A stretch of 64,000 bases of DNA from Syntrophopropionicum propionicicum_A (lineage in GTDB: Bacteria; Bacillota; Desulfotomaculia; Desulfotomaculales; Pelotomaculaceae). The stretch spans positions 62,001-126,000 of the forward strand of contig NZ_JBMGJC010000009.1 in NCBI RefSeq assembly GCF_048984525.1, written 5' to 3'. The position numbers and the translations under genes are program-made. The stretch's first letter is position 1. Every line of letters begins with the position of its first letter. Below the pieces are notes generated by a model. It saw only the letters and a list, made by a program, of their open reading frames with translations, did no database searches and had not been told where the DNA came from. Shown here piece by piece: positions 25,576-33,490 of the stretch.

Positions 25576-25611
25576 CTCCAGCAGGATTGACCATCCCCTT
25601 GGAGTTTTTTT
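25576..25611 (+). terminator. Intrinsic terminator after hisF
   Basis: CTCCA-GCA-GGAT, loop TGACC, ATCC-CCT-TGGAG, then seven T residues. It lies inside the open frame upstream of the sigma factor and so argues against a start for that gene before 25611. Confidence 0.75.
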
Positions 25612-25717
25612 ATTAAGCATAAAATCAGGTCAGTGGCAGGATTTTCATGTAACAACAGCCCCCGCAAAAACGTTATTATTGGTAGAAACCCGGCCGGGAG
25701 AGAAGGTGTTGGAACCT

Positions 25718-26251
25718 GTGAACGATTGTAATGAACATAAAAAGGCTGGAAAAGGCGACCTCAAATCAATTGAACAGCTCTGCCTTGCTACCTGGGAACC
25801 CCTATACCGTTTTATATACTACAGAGTCCAGAACCGCGAGGAAGCTGAGGACATCACCCAGGAAACCTATGCCAGGAGCCTGCCCTACCTGCGGGAGAAT
25901 AAAGTACCCTCGCAAAATTTCCCGGGTTTTATGCGGAACGTCGCCCTGAATGTGCTGCGTGACCGCTGGCGGCAGAAAAAACGCCGGGGCACGCCGGTCA
26001 ATATTGAGGAAGCAGATCTTGCAGCAGCGGCTGAGATGGACTGTCAAAATACCGTCGCCCAGCGCCTGCGGGTGGAAAACGCCTTAGCCGGACTGGGCAA
26101 GGACCAGCGGGCCGTACTGGATTTAAGGATTATCAAAGGGTACACGGTTGCCGAGACCGCGAGGCTCCTGGGAAAAACGGAAGCCGCTGTCCGCACGTCT
26201 CAATACCGGGCTTTACAGACCCTGGCGCGGCTCCTGGACGACAACGACTGA
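25718..26251 (+). CDS. ECF (extracytoplasmic function) sigma factor
   Basis: The 177-residue protein has sigma region 2 (WEPLYRFIYYRVQNREEAEDITQETYARSLPYL) and region 4 (LGKDQRAVLDLRIIKGYTVAETARLLGKTEAAVRTSQYRALQTLARLL), with nothing else, as in ECF sigmas. The frame is open from 25547, but a terminator lies at 25576. Realistic starts are the GTG at 25718 (11 bases after AGAAGG) or the TTG at 25709 (8 after GGGAG). It precedes by 17 bases a membrane protein with an extracellular domain, probably its anti-sigma factor. It would direct transcription in response to an envelope signal. Confidence 0.9.
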   Translation: MNDCNEHKKAGKGDLKSIEQLCLATWEPLYRFIYYRVQNREEAEDITQETYARSLPYLRENKVPSQNFPGFMRNVALNVLRDRWRQKKRRGTPVNIEEADLAAAAEMDCQNTVAQRLRVENALAGLGKDQRAVLDLRIIKGYTVAETARLLGKTEAAVRTSQYRALQTLARLLDDND

Positions 26252-26268
26252 TAAGGAGGGATTAAAAA

Positions 26269-27861
26269 ATGAATAATCCCGAAGAAAGGCTTTCCGCATA
26301 TATAGACGCCCTGAACGAAGAGCGCGACCCGGAAAAACGCCTTGGGTCCGCGGATAATCCCGGGCTGGAAAAACTCCAGTCGGCGGCCAGGCTGGTCCGG
26401 TCTCTCAAGGAACCGGCGCTGCCCGCTCCAGGGTACCCAGAAAGGCTGGCCAAGGCGGTGGCCGTCACAATACAAAAAAACAACGTTGTCAGCATTGGCC
26501 GGCAGGGTCGGCCAGACAACGCACGGGTAAACCGGGCCAATAAAGACGCGGCCGGACACACCCGCCGCAGGTGGTATCTCCCCTCAGCCGCGGCAGTGGC
26601 AGCGGGTATAATCCTGTGCGCGGCTCTGGCGGGCTGGTCACTCTTATCCGGCCGTGACGCGGTTTACGCGATGGATAAAGCGGTCTCAAAACTGTCCAGC
26701 TACCACGGCGTCCTCGAAATGCGCTCCCGCAACGCTGCCGGCGAGGAATGGATAGTCCGCCGGGTGGAAATCTGGAATGAAGGCGACAAGTACGCCGCCC
26801 GGCAGGAGGACGGCACCCTCACTGTAAATAACGGGGAGCAAAAGTGGCAGGTCCTCGAACAAAGCAGGGAAGTAGCCCTGCTGCCGCCGGCGCCGGACCC
26901 CACCCGGCACAGTTTTGACCTGCGGGACGAGGCCCGGCGGGCCAAACAGTACCCGCATACAGCTGCCGGGACGGAAATAATAACGGGCCGCCAGGCTGAA
27001 AAACTTGAAATTTCACCACCGGGAGGCCTGCCCTACTATTTGTGGATCGACACGGAAACATCCCTGCCCGTCCAGCTGCAGACAGCGATGCAGAACGCCC
27101 TGCAGACGACGTACACTTTTGTGAGCTTTGAACCCAACACTCAAATCAATCCTGAAATATTCACCTACCAGGCGCCGGAGGGATATAAGGTGGTGGAAAA
27201 GGACCCCGGACAGCTGGCCGTTACAGTGGAAGAAGCAGCCGCTATCAGCGGGCTGGCTCCGCTGCTGCCGAAGGAAGCGCCGGACCGCATCATTGCCTAC
27301 CGGGGCCGCATCGTCCTGGATTACAGTGATACCACCGTTGTCGAAACTGCCGCCGCAGGTTCTTTTGAGCCGGAGCCGGGCGCCGCGCTCGGCACCGCGG
27401 CCGGAGGCCCGCTGGAGGTATGGCAGGAACGGCTGCGCTGGCGGCAGGACGGTCTGGAAATCGTGGTTGAAGGCGCCAGGCGGGCTGAACTGGCCGGCCA
27501 GATCGCCGCAGACCTGGCCCTCCCTGACGGCAGCGGGGGCCTGGCGGAAAAAGCCATGGTCAAGGTCCCGGTGGACATGGAGATCGCCAGGGCCGACCAG
27601 CGCCAGGTGGACGGCGGGCACAGCCCCTGGCAGCTTGACCCCCTGCAGGTGTCACTTACCTTCGTCAACCTCAAGGTAACGCCGGAAGGAATCAACGGTG
27701 AACCGCAAATACCGATGCCGTCTTTCAGGCTGGCAGCCAACAACGGTGCTGAGGCCGTGGTGGAAGTATCCACCGGCCCGGTAAAGCAGGTTTACCTGGA
27801 GCGGCTGGTCCGACAGGACGAAACCGGCATCTGGTCGGTTACCGGCTACGACCCGCGCTGA
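26269..27861 (+). CDS. Probable membrane anti-sigma factor with extracytoplasmic LolA/MucB-like region
   Basis: The 530-residue protein has a cytoplasmic N-terminus of about 100 residues (MNNPEERLSAYIDALNEERDP) and one membrane helix (SAAAVAAGIILCAALAGWSLL, about 106-126). The outside part resembles the LolA/RseB-type sensor fold (AMDKAVSKLSSYHGVLEMRS, EWIVRRVEIWNEGDKYAARQ, YYLWIDTETSLPVQLQ). A further 200 residues have no recognised family. There is no HxxxCxxC zinc motif. It follows the ECF sigma gene by 17 bases with an AAGGAGG site, the usual sigma/anti-sigma layout. A terminator at 27874 ends the unit. Confidence 0.75.
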   Translation: MNNPEERLSAYIDALNEERDPEKRLGSADNPGLEKLQSAARLVRSLKEPALPAPGYPERLAKAVAVTIQKNNVVSIGRQGRPDNARVNRANKDAAGHTRRRWYLPSAAAVAAGIILCAALAGWSLLSGRDAVYAMDKAVSKLSSYHGVLEMRSRNAAGEEWIVRRVEIWNEGDKYAARQEDGTLTVNNGEQKWQVLEQSREVALLPPAPDPTRHSFDLRDEARRAKQYPHTAAGTEIITGRQAEKLEISPPGGLPYYLWIDTETSLPVQLQTAMQNALQTTYTFVSFEPNTQINPEIFTYQAPEGYKVVEKDPGQLAVTVEEAAAISGLAPLLPKEAPDRIIAYRGRIVLDYSDTTVVETAAAGSFEPEPGAALGTAAGGPLEVWQERLRWRQDGLEIVVEGARRAELAGQIAADLALPDGSGGLAEKAMVKVPVDMEIARADQRQVDGGHSPWQLDPLQVSLTFVNLKVTPEGINGEPQIPMPSFRLAANNGAEAVVEVSTGPVKQVYLERLVRQDETGIWSVTGYDPR

Positions 27862-27873
27862 CAAAAACACTGA

Positions 27874-27910
27874 ACCGGTCCCCATTGCACGTGGGACCGG
27901 TCCATTTTTT
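27874..27910 (+). terminator. Intrinsic terminator of the sigma/anti-sigma operon
   Basis: ACCGGTCCC (27874-27882) pairs perfectly with GGGACCGGT (27893-27901); CCATTTTTT follows. Confidence 0.9.
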
Positions 27911-27924
27911 CTCTTGATCATACA

Positions 27925-28020
27925 TCAGGCAGGGCACCTTTCAGCAATTATATAGTCTTCGAGCCAGGGAATCCCCAGTACGAAAAACAAAGTAATCAAA
28001 ACGGCAACCATTTGTTCCAT
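27925..28020 (-). CDS. 31-residue hydrophobic small ORF
   Basis: ATG at 28020 follows GGGGGG with a 6-base spacer (ATAAAC). The product has one membrane helix, MVAVLITLFFVLGIPWLEDY, followed by a short polar tail with one Cys. It fills the 260-base gap between two longer genes. No homology can be claimed; the ribosome site and the hydrophobic composition are the only support. Confidence 0.4.
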   Translation of the reverse strand: MEQMVAVLITLFFVLGIPWLEDYIIAERCPA

Positions 28021-28124
28021 GTTTATCCCCCCATTAATGTATATTCACCGCGTAAGTTTTTTTGTCATTATACTGGGAGAACATTAACTAAATGTTTCTT
28101 ATTTATTAATAAATTATAAAACTA

Positions 28125-28964
28125 TCATTTATGAAGTGATGCAAAACCTTTATGAATGCGGGCTGTCAGCGGGCCGGGCCTGCCGCCGCCGATAATCTTC
28201 CCGTCCACATTTACCACCGGTACTATCTCAGCCACCGTGCCGGTAATAAAAACCTCTTCCGCCTTCATTAAATCTGAAATATTAAAAGGTTCCTCCATGG
28301 CCTTTACACCGAGGGTTCCGGCCACCTTGAGGACAAAGTGCCGTATAACACCCGCGAGGACCCTGTTGTCCGCAGGGTGAGTTATTAGAGCACCGTCTCC
28401 AACTATAAATATATTACTGGAAGCGCCCTCTGTAACCGTCCCGTCCGGAAGCACAAAAAAAGCCTCTGCCGCCCCGGCCCGCTCAGCCCTGCGCTTGGCC
28501 AGCACACTGGCCTGCAGCGATATTGATTTTACGCTGCACATCTGCCACCGGAACTCGGGCATGGTTATTGCCTTTACCCCCTCACTGTACAGTGACGGGG
28601 GTATGTCAGGCATATTCCGGACGGTTACCAGCAGGTTGGGCCGCATTTCTTCTTCAGGCACGTGGCCTCTGGGGGCCGTGCCGCGGGTCACCTGGATATA
28701 TATCAACGCATCCTTGATACCGCTTTCGCCAAGGGTTTCCACTATTATATTTTTCAGCCGGGCCGGTGCCCAGGGCAGGTCGATTTCCACAGCGGCCGCG
28801 CTTAAGGCAAGCCGGGCCAGGTGCTCTTCCAGAGCGAACATCACCCCGTTATATGCCCGCACCACTTCGTACACGCCGTCGCCAAAGTTATAGCCCCGGT
28901 CGTTTACTGAAACGCGGGCCTCTTCGAGAGAGCCCACCCAGCCGTTAAAATACGCCAACTCCAT
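28125..28964 (-). CDS. dat: D-amino acid aminotransferase (class IV PLP enzyme)
   Basis: The 279-residue enzyme has class IV signatures: FGDGVYEVVRAYNGVMFALEEHLARL, the PLP lysine in SVKSISLQASVLAKRRAERAG and the cofactor phosphate motif DGTVTEGASSNIF. RGTAPRGH near residue 98 contains the Arg and His of the carboxylate trap specific for D-amino acid aminotransferases. It interconverts D-alanine, 2-oxoglutarate, pyruvate and D-glutamate for cell-wall synthesis. The ATG at 28964 has AGGG/GGAGG sites inside the end of the ankyrin gene, whose stop is 7 bases earlier, so the two are coupled. Branched-chain aminotransferase is less likely. Confidence 0.88.
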   Translation of the reverse strand: MELAYFNGWVGSLEEARVSVNDRGYNFGDGVYEVVRAYNGVMFALEEHLARLALSAAAVEIDLPWAPARLKNIIVETLGESGIKDALIYIQVTRGTAPRGHVPEEEMRPNLLVTVRNMPDIPPSLYSEGVKAITMPEFRWQMCSVKSISLQASVLAKRRAERAGAAEAFFVLPDGTVTEGASSNIFIVGDGALITHPADNRVLAGVIRHFVLKVAGTLGVKAMEEPFNISDLMKAEEVFITGTVAEIVPVVNVDGKIIGGGRPGPLTARIHKGFASLHK

Positions 28965-28971
28965 AAATTCC

Positions 28972-29832
28972 CTATCCTCCGGCACTTTGAATTAAGTTTA
29001 TGATATTGCTGTGGCCGTTCTTTTGGGCCAGAGTCAGCGCCGTGTCACCCATGTCAGTTTTAAAACTGACATCGGCGCCCCGCTCCAACAGTATTTTCAC
29101 CATATCTTCACGGCCGGTTTCCACCGCGGCCATCAAAGCGCTCCACCCTTCTTTGCCCCTGTCGTTCACCCTGGCCCCGTGGTCCAGCAGGGTCCTGACC
29201 ACCCTGTAATGGCCGTTGAAAGCGGCCCATATCAGGGGAGTCTCCTGGTCTTCGTTGCTGGCGTTCACGTCCGCGCCGCCTTTTATCATTTCGTTCAGCC
29301 AGCTCACATCGCCGGTCCTGGCCGCGTAAATCAGGTCGGCATTTTTAAAAGAACCCGCCTGGTGCAGGACCTGTAAGAGCCTGTTGTTACCTTTCTGCTT
29401 GGCCAGGTCGAGGGCTGTCCAGCCTTTGGCGTTTTTAACGGCGACATCGGCCCCTTTTTCAAGCAAATACAGCGTCATCTCATTGCTGTCGTTGTATATG
29501 GCGGTCATGAGCGGAGTCAGGCCCTGCCCGTCACAGGCGTTGACATCAGCCCCCCTGTCAATCAGCAGCCTGGAGATATTCTCATTTTCGGCTTTCTGCA
29601 GGGCAGCCAGCAGGACGGTAACCCCGCTATGCCCCTTTGCGTTAACGTTTGCCCCGAGGTCCAGCAGCTCTTTCACCACATCTTCATGTCCGAAAAACGC
29701 GGCATAGATCAAAGGGCTCATGCCGTTTTCATCCTGGACGTCCACATCCATGCCTTTTTCCCTGACCAGGTACCTGATCTTTTCCGGCGGGTCCCCGCTG
29801 CCGGCCGCTTTGATAAGTTTATTAACTGCCAA
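28972..29832 (-). CDS. Ankyrin-repeat protein
   Basis: The 286-residue protein is made of about eight ankyrin repeats with the usual signatures (GMSPLIYAAFFGHEDVVKEL, GLTPLMTAIYNDSNEMTLYL, QETPLIWAAFNGHYRVVRTL and GWSALMAAVETGREDMVKIL). There is no signal peptide or membrane helix, so it is probably a cytoplasmic protein-binding scaffold. Start: the TTG at 29832 is preferred because GAGGGG lies 8 bases before it, and the first repeat begins soon after. Upstream ATG codons in the same frame lack sites. It is cotranscribed with dat, 7 bases downstream, which suggests a partner role but does not prove one. Confidence 0.85.
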   Translation of the reverse strand: MAVNKLIKAAGSGDPPEKIRYLVREKGMDVDVQDENGMSPLIYAAFFGHEDVVKELLDLGANVNAKGHSGVTVLLAALQKAENENISRLLIDRGADVNACDGQGLTPLMTAIYNDSNEMTLYLLEKGADVAVKNAKGWTALDLAKQKGNNRLLQVLHQAGSFKNADLIYAARTGDVSWLNEMIKGGADVNASNEDQETPLIWAAFNGHYRVVRTLLDHGARVNDRGKEGWSALMAAVETGREDMVKILLERGADVSFKTDMGDTALTLAQKNGHSNIINLIQSAGG

Positions 29833-30017
29833 ACCTATACCCCTCTTCCCTTTAACATAACCATACATTATTACCAAAACACTGATAATGTCAACCTGCA
29901 AACAGGCTTTATATCTGCCAACCGCATTATTTTTCGACATAATATAAAATTTTACCATGGCTTTGAGTTAAAGTAACCTACCCGAAGACGCTGATGGGCC
30001 AGGGAGGATTATAGAAG

Positions 30018-30054
30018 GAAACAGGGGGACGTTCTTTTCGTTTCCCCCTGTTTC
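30018..30054. repeat. Palindromic repeat, GAAACAGGGGGA arms
   Basis: GAAACAGGGGGA (30018-30029) pairs with TCCCCCTGTTTC (30043-30054); the loop is CGTTCTTTTCGTT. It resembles the dispersed family in layout but carries a different arm and only a partial core. It lies 33 bases past the stop of etfA on the minus strand. Confidence 0.65.
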
Positions 30055-30086
30055 TTTTCTGCTCTCTTATTTTTCCTTGCGTTCTC

Positions 30087-31094
30087 TTATTTTTCTTTGT
30101 GCTCTCTTATTCTCTCCAGCAGCAGCGGGAGAAATTTTTTGGCGTCGGCGACAACCCCGTAGTCCGACACCTGGAAGACAGGCGCGCCGGGGTCTGTGTT
30201 GATATTTATAATTATTCCGCTGTCCTTCATGCCGACAACGTGGTGGGTGGTCCCCGAAATCCCGAACCCGATGTATGCCCGCGGCCGAACTGTTTTACCG
30301 CTGGTGCCGATCAGGGCGTGTTCTCCTTTGGCCCAACCCTCATCCAGGGCAGGCCTGGTGCAGCCGACCGCGCCTGACAGCTCCGCGGCAAGCTGTTCCA
30401 GGTAAGGCCAGGCTTCCGCTCCCACTCCCCAGCCGCCCGCCACCACAGTCTCAGCTTTCTCCAGCGGCAGTTCAGACGGCTCTCTCCGGACGGTACCCAC
30501 AACCTTCAAGGAAGAAGTATAACCATTTAGCACAGCCGCCTCTTCCTTGATGACCTCGCCGGTGCGCCCGGTGTCTCTTTCCGGTTTCTGAAAGACGCCG
30601 GGTTTGACGCTGGCCATCTGCGGCCGTGACCCGGGGCATAAAATATCGCCGAGGACCATCCCGCCGAAAGCGGGGACAACCTGTACCAAATCCCCCCGGC
30701 TGTTAATATAAAGGTCGACGCAGTGTGCCGCCAGGCCTGTCCCCAGCCTGGCCGCCACCGTTGCCGAAAGTTCGCTGCCGTTGAATGAGGAGCTGCAGAG
30801 CACTGTTTCAGGCCGGTACTTTTTGATCAGGTATTCCAGCACCAGGGCATATGTGTTATTAACGTAATTCTCCAACCGGTGGTCCTCAACTATATAGACC
30901 CGGTCCGCGCCGCCGGCGACCAGCTCTTCCGCCAAATGTCCGACACCGCTTCCCATGATCACGGCCGAGGTCCGCGAGCCGCCTCCATGGGCCGCGAGCT
31001 CACGCGCTTTGCCCAATAGTTCGAAGGAAACTTCAGCAGGCCTGCCGCCGGTTTGTTCCACTACTACCCATACCTCACCGGGCTGTTCACCCAT
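30087..31094 (-). CDS. etfA: Electron transfer flavoprotein alpha subunit
   Basis: The 335-residue protein has the N-terminal ETF fold (WVVVEQTGGRPAEVSFELLGK) and the FAD-binding C-terminal domain with GVGAEAWPYLEQLAAELSGAVGCTRPALDEGW. The signature TVRPRAYIGFGISGTTHHVVGMKDSGIIININTDPGAPVFQVSDYGVVAD is a close match to EtfA. It receives electrons from the acyl-CoA dehydrogenase at 31929 through FAD. It follows etfB by 15 bases. Its 3' end contains tandem repeats of about 20 bases that run past the stop codon. Confidence 0.95.
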   Translation of the reverse strand: MGEQPGEVWVVVEQTGGRPAEVSFELLGKARELAAHGGGSRTSAVIMGSGVGHLAEELVAGGADRVYIVEDHRLENYVNNTYALVLEYLIKKYRPETVLCSSSFNGSELSATVAARLGTGLAAHCVDLYINSRGDLVQVVPAFGGMVLGDILCPGSRPQMASVKPGVFQKPERDTGRTGEVIKEEAAVLNGYTSSLKVVGTVRREPSELPLEKAETVVAGGWGVGAEAWPYLEQLAAELSGAVGCTRPALDEGWAKGEHALIGTSGKTVRPRAYIGFGISGTTHHVVGMKDSGIIININTDPGAPVFQVSDYGVVADAKKFLPLLLERIREHKEK

Positions 31095-31109
31095 GCTTAA
31101 ACTCCCCCT

Positions 31110-31904
31110 CTAGGCCAGCACGCCTGCGGAGCGCAGGATTGCTAAAATTTTTTCAGCAACATCGCCGGGTTCCCCCGCCAGCATTTCCGATTTTCTCCCG
31201 TGGCTGGGCATATGCAGCTCACCGGGCCTGGTCGGGGAACCGGCCAGGCCGACGCAAGCGGGGTCTAGCCCCAGGTCGTCGATACCCCAGAGCGTGAAGG
31301 GTTTTTTCCCGGCGGTTACCACCCCCATCAGCGAAGTATAGCGGGGGGTGTTTATCTCCCTCGCCACCCCCAGGACCATGGGCAGGCTGCCCTCGTATTC
31401 AGCGTAACCGTTTTCGATCCTGGACTTCATACGCAGGGTGGAAGCTTCCAGCTGAATTTCCGTAAGACAGTTCAAATGGTCGCAACCCATCAGCTCACCC
31501 AGCTGGGAAGGTATATGGCTGGTCCCGCTGTCGGCGCTTTCAGAGCCGGTCAGGACCAGGTCATGACTTCCGATTTTCTTAAGCCCGGCGGCGAGGACCC
31601 TGGCCGTGGCAAGGGTGTCTGACCCAACAAAGGCGCGGTCGCTCAGGAGAAAAGCCTCGTCCGCACCCATGGCCAGCCCTTCTGTCAGCGTCTCCCTGGC
31701 AGACGGGGGGGCCATGCTGAGCAGCACGACCTTGCCGCCAAACTGCTCCTTTAACTGGAGGGCGGCCTCAATGGCGTTTTTGTCAGCCGGGTTTATTACC
31801 GTCGGCGCCCCCTGCCGGTTGAGCAGCTTGGTTTCAGGGTCAATGGTTATTTTGTCATAGTGTTTGGGATCCGGGACAGGCTTAACGCAGACCGCGATGT
31901 TCAT
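31110..31904 (-). CDS. etfB: Electron transfer flavoprotein beta subunit
   Basis: The 264-residue protein starts MNIAVCVKPVPDPKHYDKIT and has the AMP-binding and recognition segments of EtfB: NPADKNAIEAALQLKEQFGG, MGADEAFLLSDRAFVGSDTLATARVL and DLVLTGSESADSGTSHIPSQLGELMG. It pairs with EtfA to accept electrons from the dehydrogenase encoded just upstream (24-base gap). Such ETFs pass electrons to the quinone pool or, in bifurcating forms, to ferredoxin. Which type this is cannot be decided here. Confidence 0.95.
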   Translation of the reverse strand: MNIAVCVKPVPDPKHYDKITIDPETKLLNRQGAPTVINPADKNAIEAALQLKEQFGGKVVLLSMAPPSARETLTEGLAMGADEAFLLSDRAFVGSDTLATARVLAAGLKKIGSHDLVLTGSESADSGTSHIPSQLGELMGCDHLNCLTEIQLEASTLRMKSRIENGYAEYEGSLPMVLGVAREINTPRYTSLMGVVTAGKKPFTLWGIDDLGLDPACVGLAGSPTRPGELHMPSHGRKSEMLAGEPGDVAEKILAILRSAGVLA

Positions 31905-31928
31905 GACTTCTGATCCCCCCTGAATAAA

Positions 31929-33068
31929 TTACTTTCTCAGTTCACCGCCCGCGATGATTATCTGCATAATATGCGACGTGCCGCACCCGGGAATAGTGGC
32001 CACCGCGTCTCTCAGGTAGCGGCTGACCGGGTAGTCGGTCACCACCCCGTAACCTCCCATCAGGTCCATCGTCCGCTTGGCGGCGTTGACGGCAGCTTCC
32101 GCGGCAAAGAACTTGGCCATGGCAATTTCAGAAGAACACGGTTTGCCGGCGTCTTTTGTGCCTACAGCGTTATAGGTTAACAGGCGGGCGGCCTCGTAGT
32201 CGGTGCGGTTCTGGGCGATTGCAAACTGTATGTTGGTCAGGTTTGACAGGGGCTTTCCATATATGATACGTTCTTTCGCGTATTTCACCGACTCTTCCAG
32301 GCACCCGCGCAGTATGCCCAGGGCCACCGCGGCCGTCCCGCCCCGGCCTATCTCTCCTAAAGTGCCCAGGCTGATTTTTGCCCCGTCGCCCTGCTTGCCG
32401 AGCAAACTGTCCTGGGGCAGCCGCACGTTGTCCAGGATGATGTCCCCGGTAAAGGATCCCCTGAGCCCCGCCTTTTTTTCCTTGCGGCCCGCCGTATGGC
32501 CCGGCGCGCCGCCTTCAACTATGAAAGCCGAAAGCTGCGGGCGCCCTTTAGCATCTTCACCTGTGCGCACAGACACCACGTTGACTCCCATGCAGTGCGA
32601 ATTGGTGATGAAGCACTTGCGGCCGTTTAAAACCCATTCGTTGTCAACCAGCTGGCCGGTTGATTTTTGTCCCATGAAGTCAGAACCGCCTCCCGGCTCG
32701 GTAACGGAAAGTCCCCCGTATGACCCCGAGCAGACCATGGGCAGGTACTTCTGTTTTTGCTCTTCAGTGCCCCAGGTCATGATAGCGTAAACAGCCATGT
32801 AATGGGTTACCAGGCCCATGCCAAAACCCGCGGCGTGCCGTGCTATCTCTTCAACGATAATGGCCATTTCCGTGTAGCCCAGACCAGCTCCGCCGTAGTT
32901 CACAGGCACGAAAACACCGTTGAACCCGAGCTGGGCCGTTTTCTTGAACAGCTCAACAGGGCAGGTGTCCTCCTCGTCAATTTTCTGCGCTATTGGCGCT
33001 ATTTCATTTTCAACAAATTCCCTGACCACTTTCCTCAGTAATTCCTGCTGCTCAGAAAGCTTTAACAC
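31929..33068 (-). CDS. Acyl-CoA dehydrogenase family protein
   Basis: The 379-residue flavoprotein has the ACAD signatures YGGLSVTEPGGGSDF, FITNSHCMGVNVVSVRTGED and LSNLTNIQFAIAQNRTDYEAARLL. It ends DLMGGYGVVTDYPVSRYLRDAVATIPGCGTSHIMQIIIA. Where most ACADs have the catalytic Glu (EGTSxIQ), this one has Cys (CGTSHIMQ), so the base must lie elsewhere or the enzyme may be atypical. It is the first gene of acd-etfB-etfA and would oxidise an acyl-CoA to the enoyl-CoA. Its start is GTG after AAAGGGTGG. Confidence 0.9.
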   Translation of the reverse strand: MLKLSEQQELLRKVVREFVENEIAPIAQKIDEEDTCPVELFKKTAQLGFNGVFVPVNYGGAGLGYTEMAIIVEEIARHAAGFGMGLVTHYMAVYAIMTWGTEEQKQKYLPMVCSGSYGGLSVTEPGGGSDFMGQKSTGQLVDNEWVLNGRKCFITNSHCMGVNVVSVRTGEDAKGRPQLSAFIVEGGAPGHTAGRKEKKAGLRGSFTGDIILDNVRLPQDSLLGKQGDGAKISLGTLGEIGRGGTAAVALGILRGCLEESVKYAKERIIYGKPLSNLTNIQFAIAQNRTDYEAARLLTYNAVGTKDAGKPCSSEIAMAKFFAAEAAVNAAKRTMDLMGGYGVVTDYPVSRYLRDAVATIPGCGTSHIMQIIIAGGELRK

Positions 33069-33177
33069 TTTTTATCAGCCACCCTTTCTGTTTTATCATT
33101 TCCGGCTAACACAATCTTTTTATCAAAGTACCATAATTCACAGCCTGATCATAGTAGTTAAAAGAAAATTCAATATA

Positions 33178-33441
33178 TTATTTATCAAAAATTATTGCTA
33201 TGGCACACCCACAGGCGATGCCATCAATCATCTTCATCGCCCCGGGCAACTGCACATTTTCCTGTAACCCTGAGTGTTCCATGGCCTTTACATCCAGACT
33301 GGAACCGTATCTAGCCGCCTCAAGCATCTCCCGGAGGCTGCTTAGGTTTATCAGCAAAAACCATTGCTCAGGATATACAAATAAGGGATATATACTTGTG
33401 GCTGTTTCAAAGTTTAGGTAGAATAAGGATTGTCCCGAAGA
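33178..33441 (-). pseudogene. Open frame without a start (possible gene remnant) in a 420-base gap
   Basis: Between the acd start and the tex start there is an 88-codon minus-strand frame, 33441 to the stop at 33178, with no credible start codon or ribosome site. The translation has protein-like composition (REMLEAARYGSSLDVKAMEH, then a Met/Gly-rich hydrophobic end). No family was recognised. It may be the decayed 3' end of a lost gene. The rest of this gap is AT-rich and shows nothing clear. Confidence 0.3.
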
Positions 33442-33490
33442 TTAATAGTAATTATGAAACAAGCAGAAACTAACAAAAAGGTGATCAATA

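Noticed and set aside
25547..25717. Long N-terminal extension of the ECF sigma factor
   Set aside because: An intrinsic terminator sits at 25576-25611 inside it, the sequence is not sigma-like, and good starts exist at 25709/25718.
33200..33421. A plus-strand 73-codon frame in the acd-tex gap
   Set aside because: No ribosome site, no family match, and it is opposite a longer start-less frame; I report the gap as a possible remnant instead.
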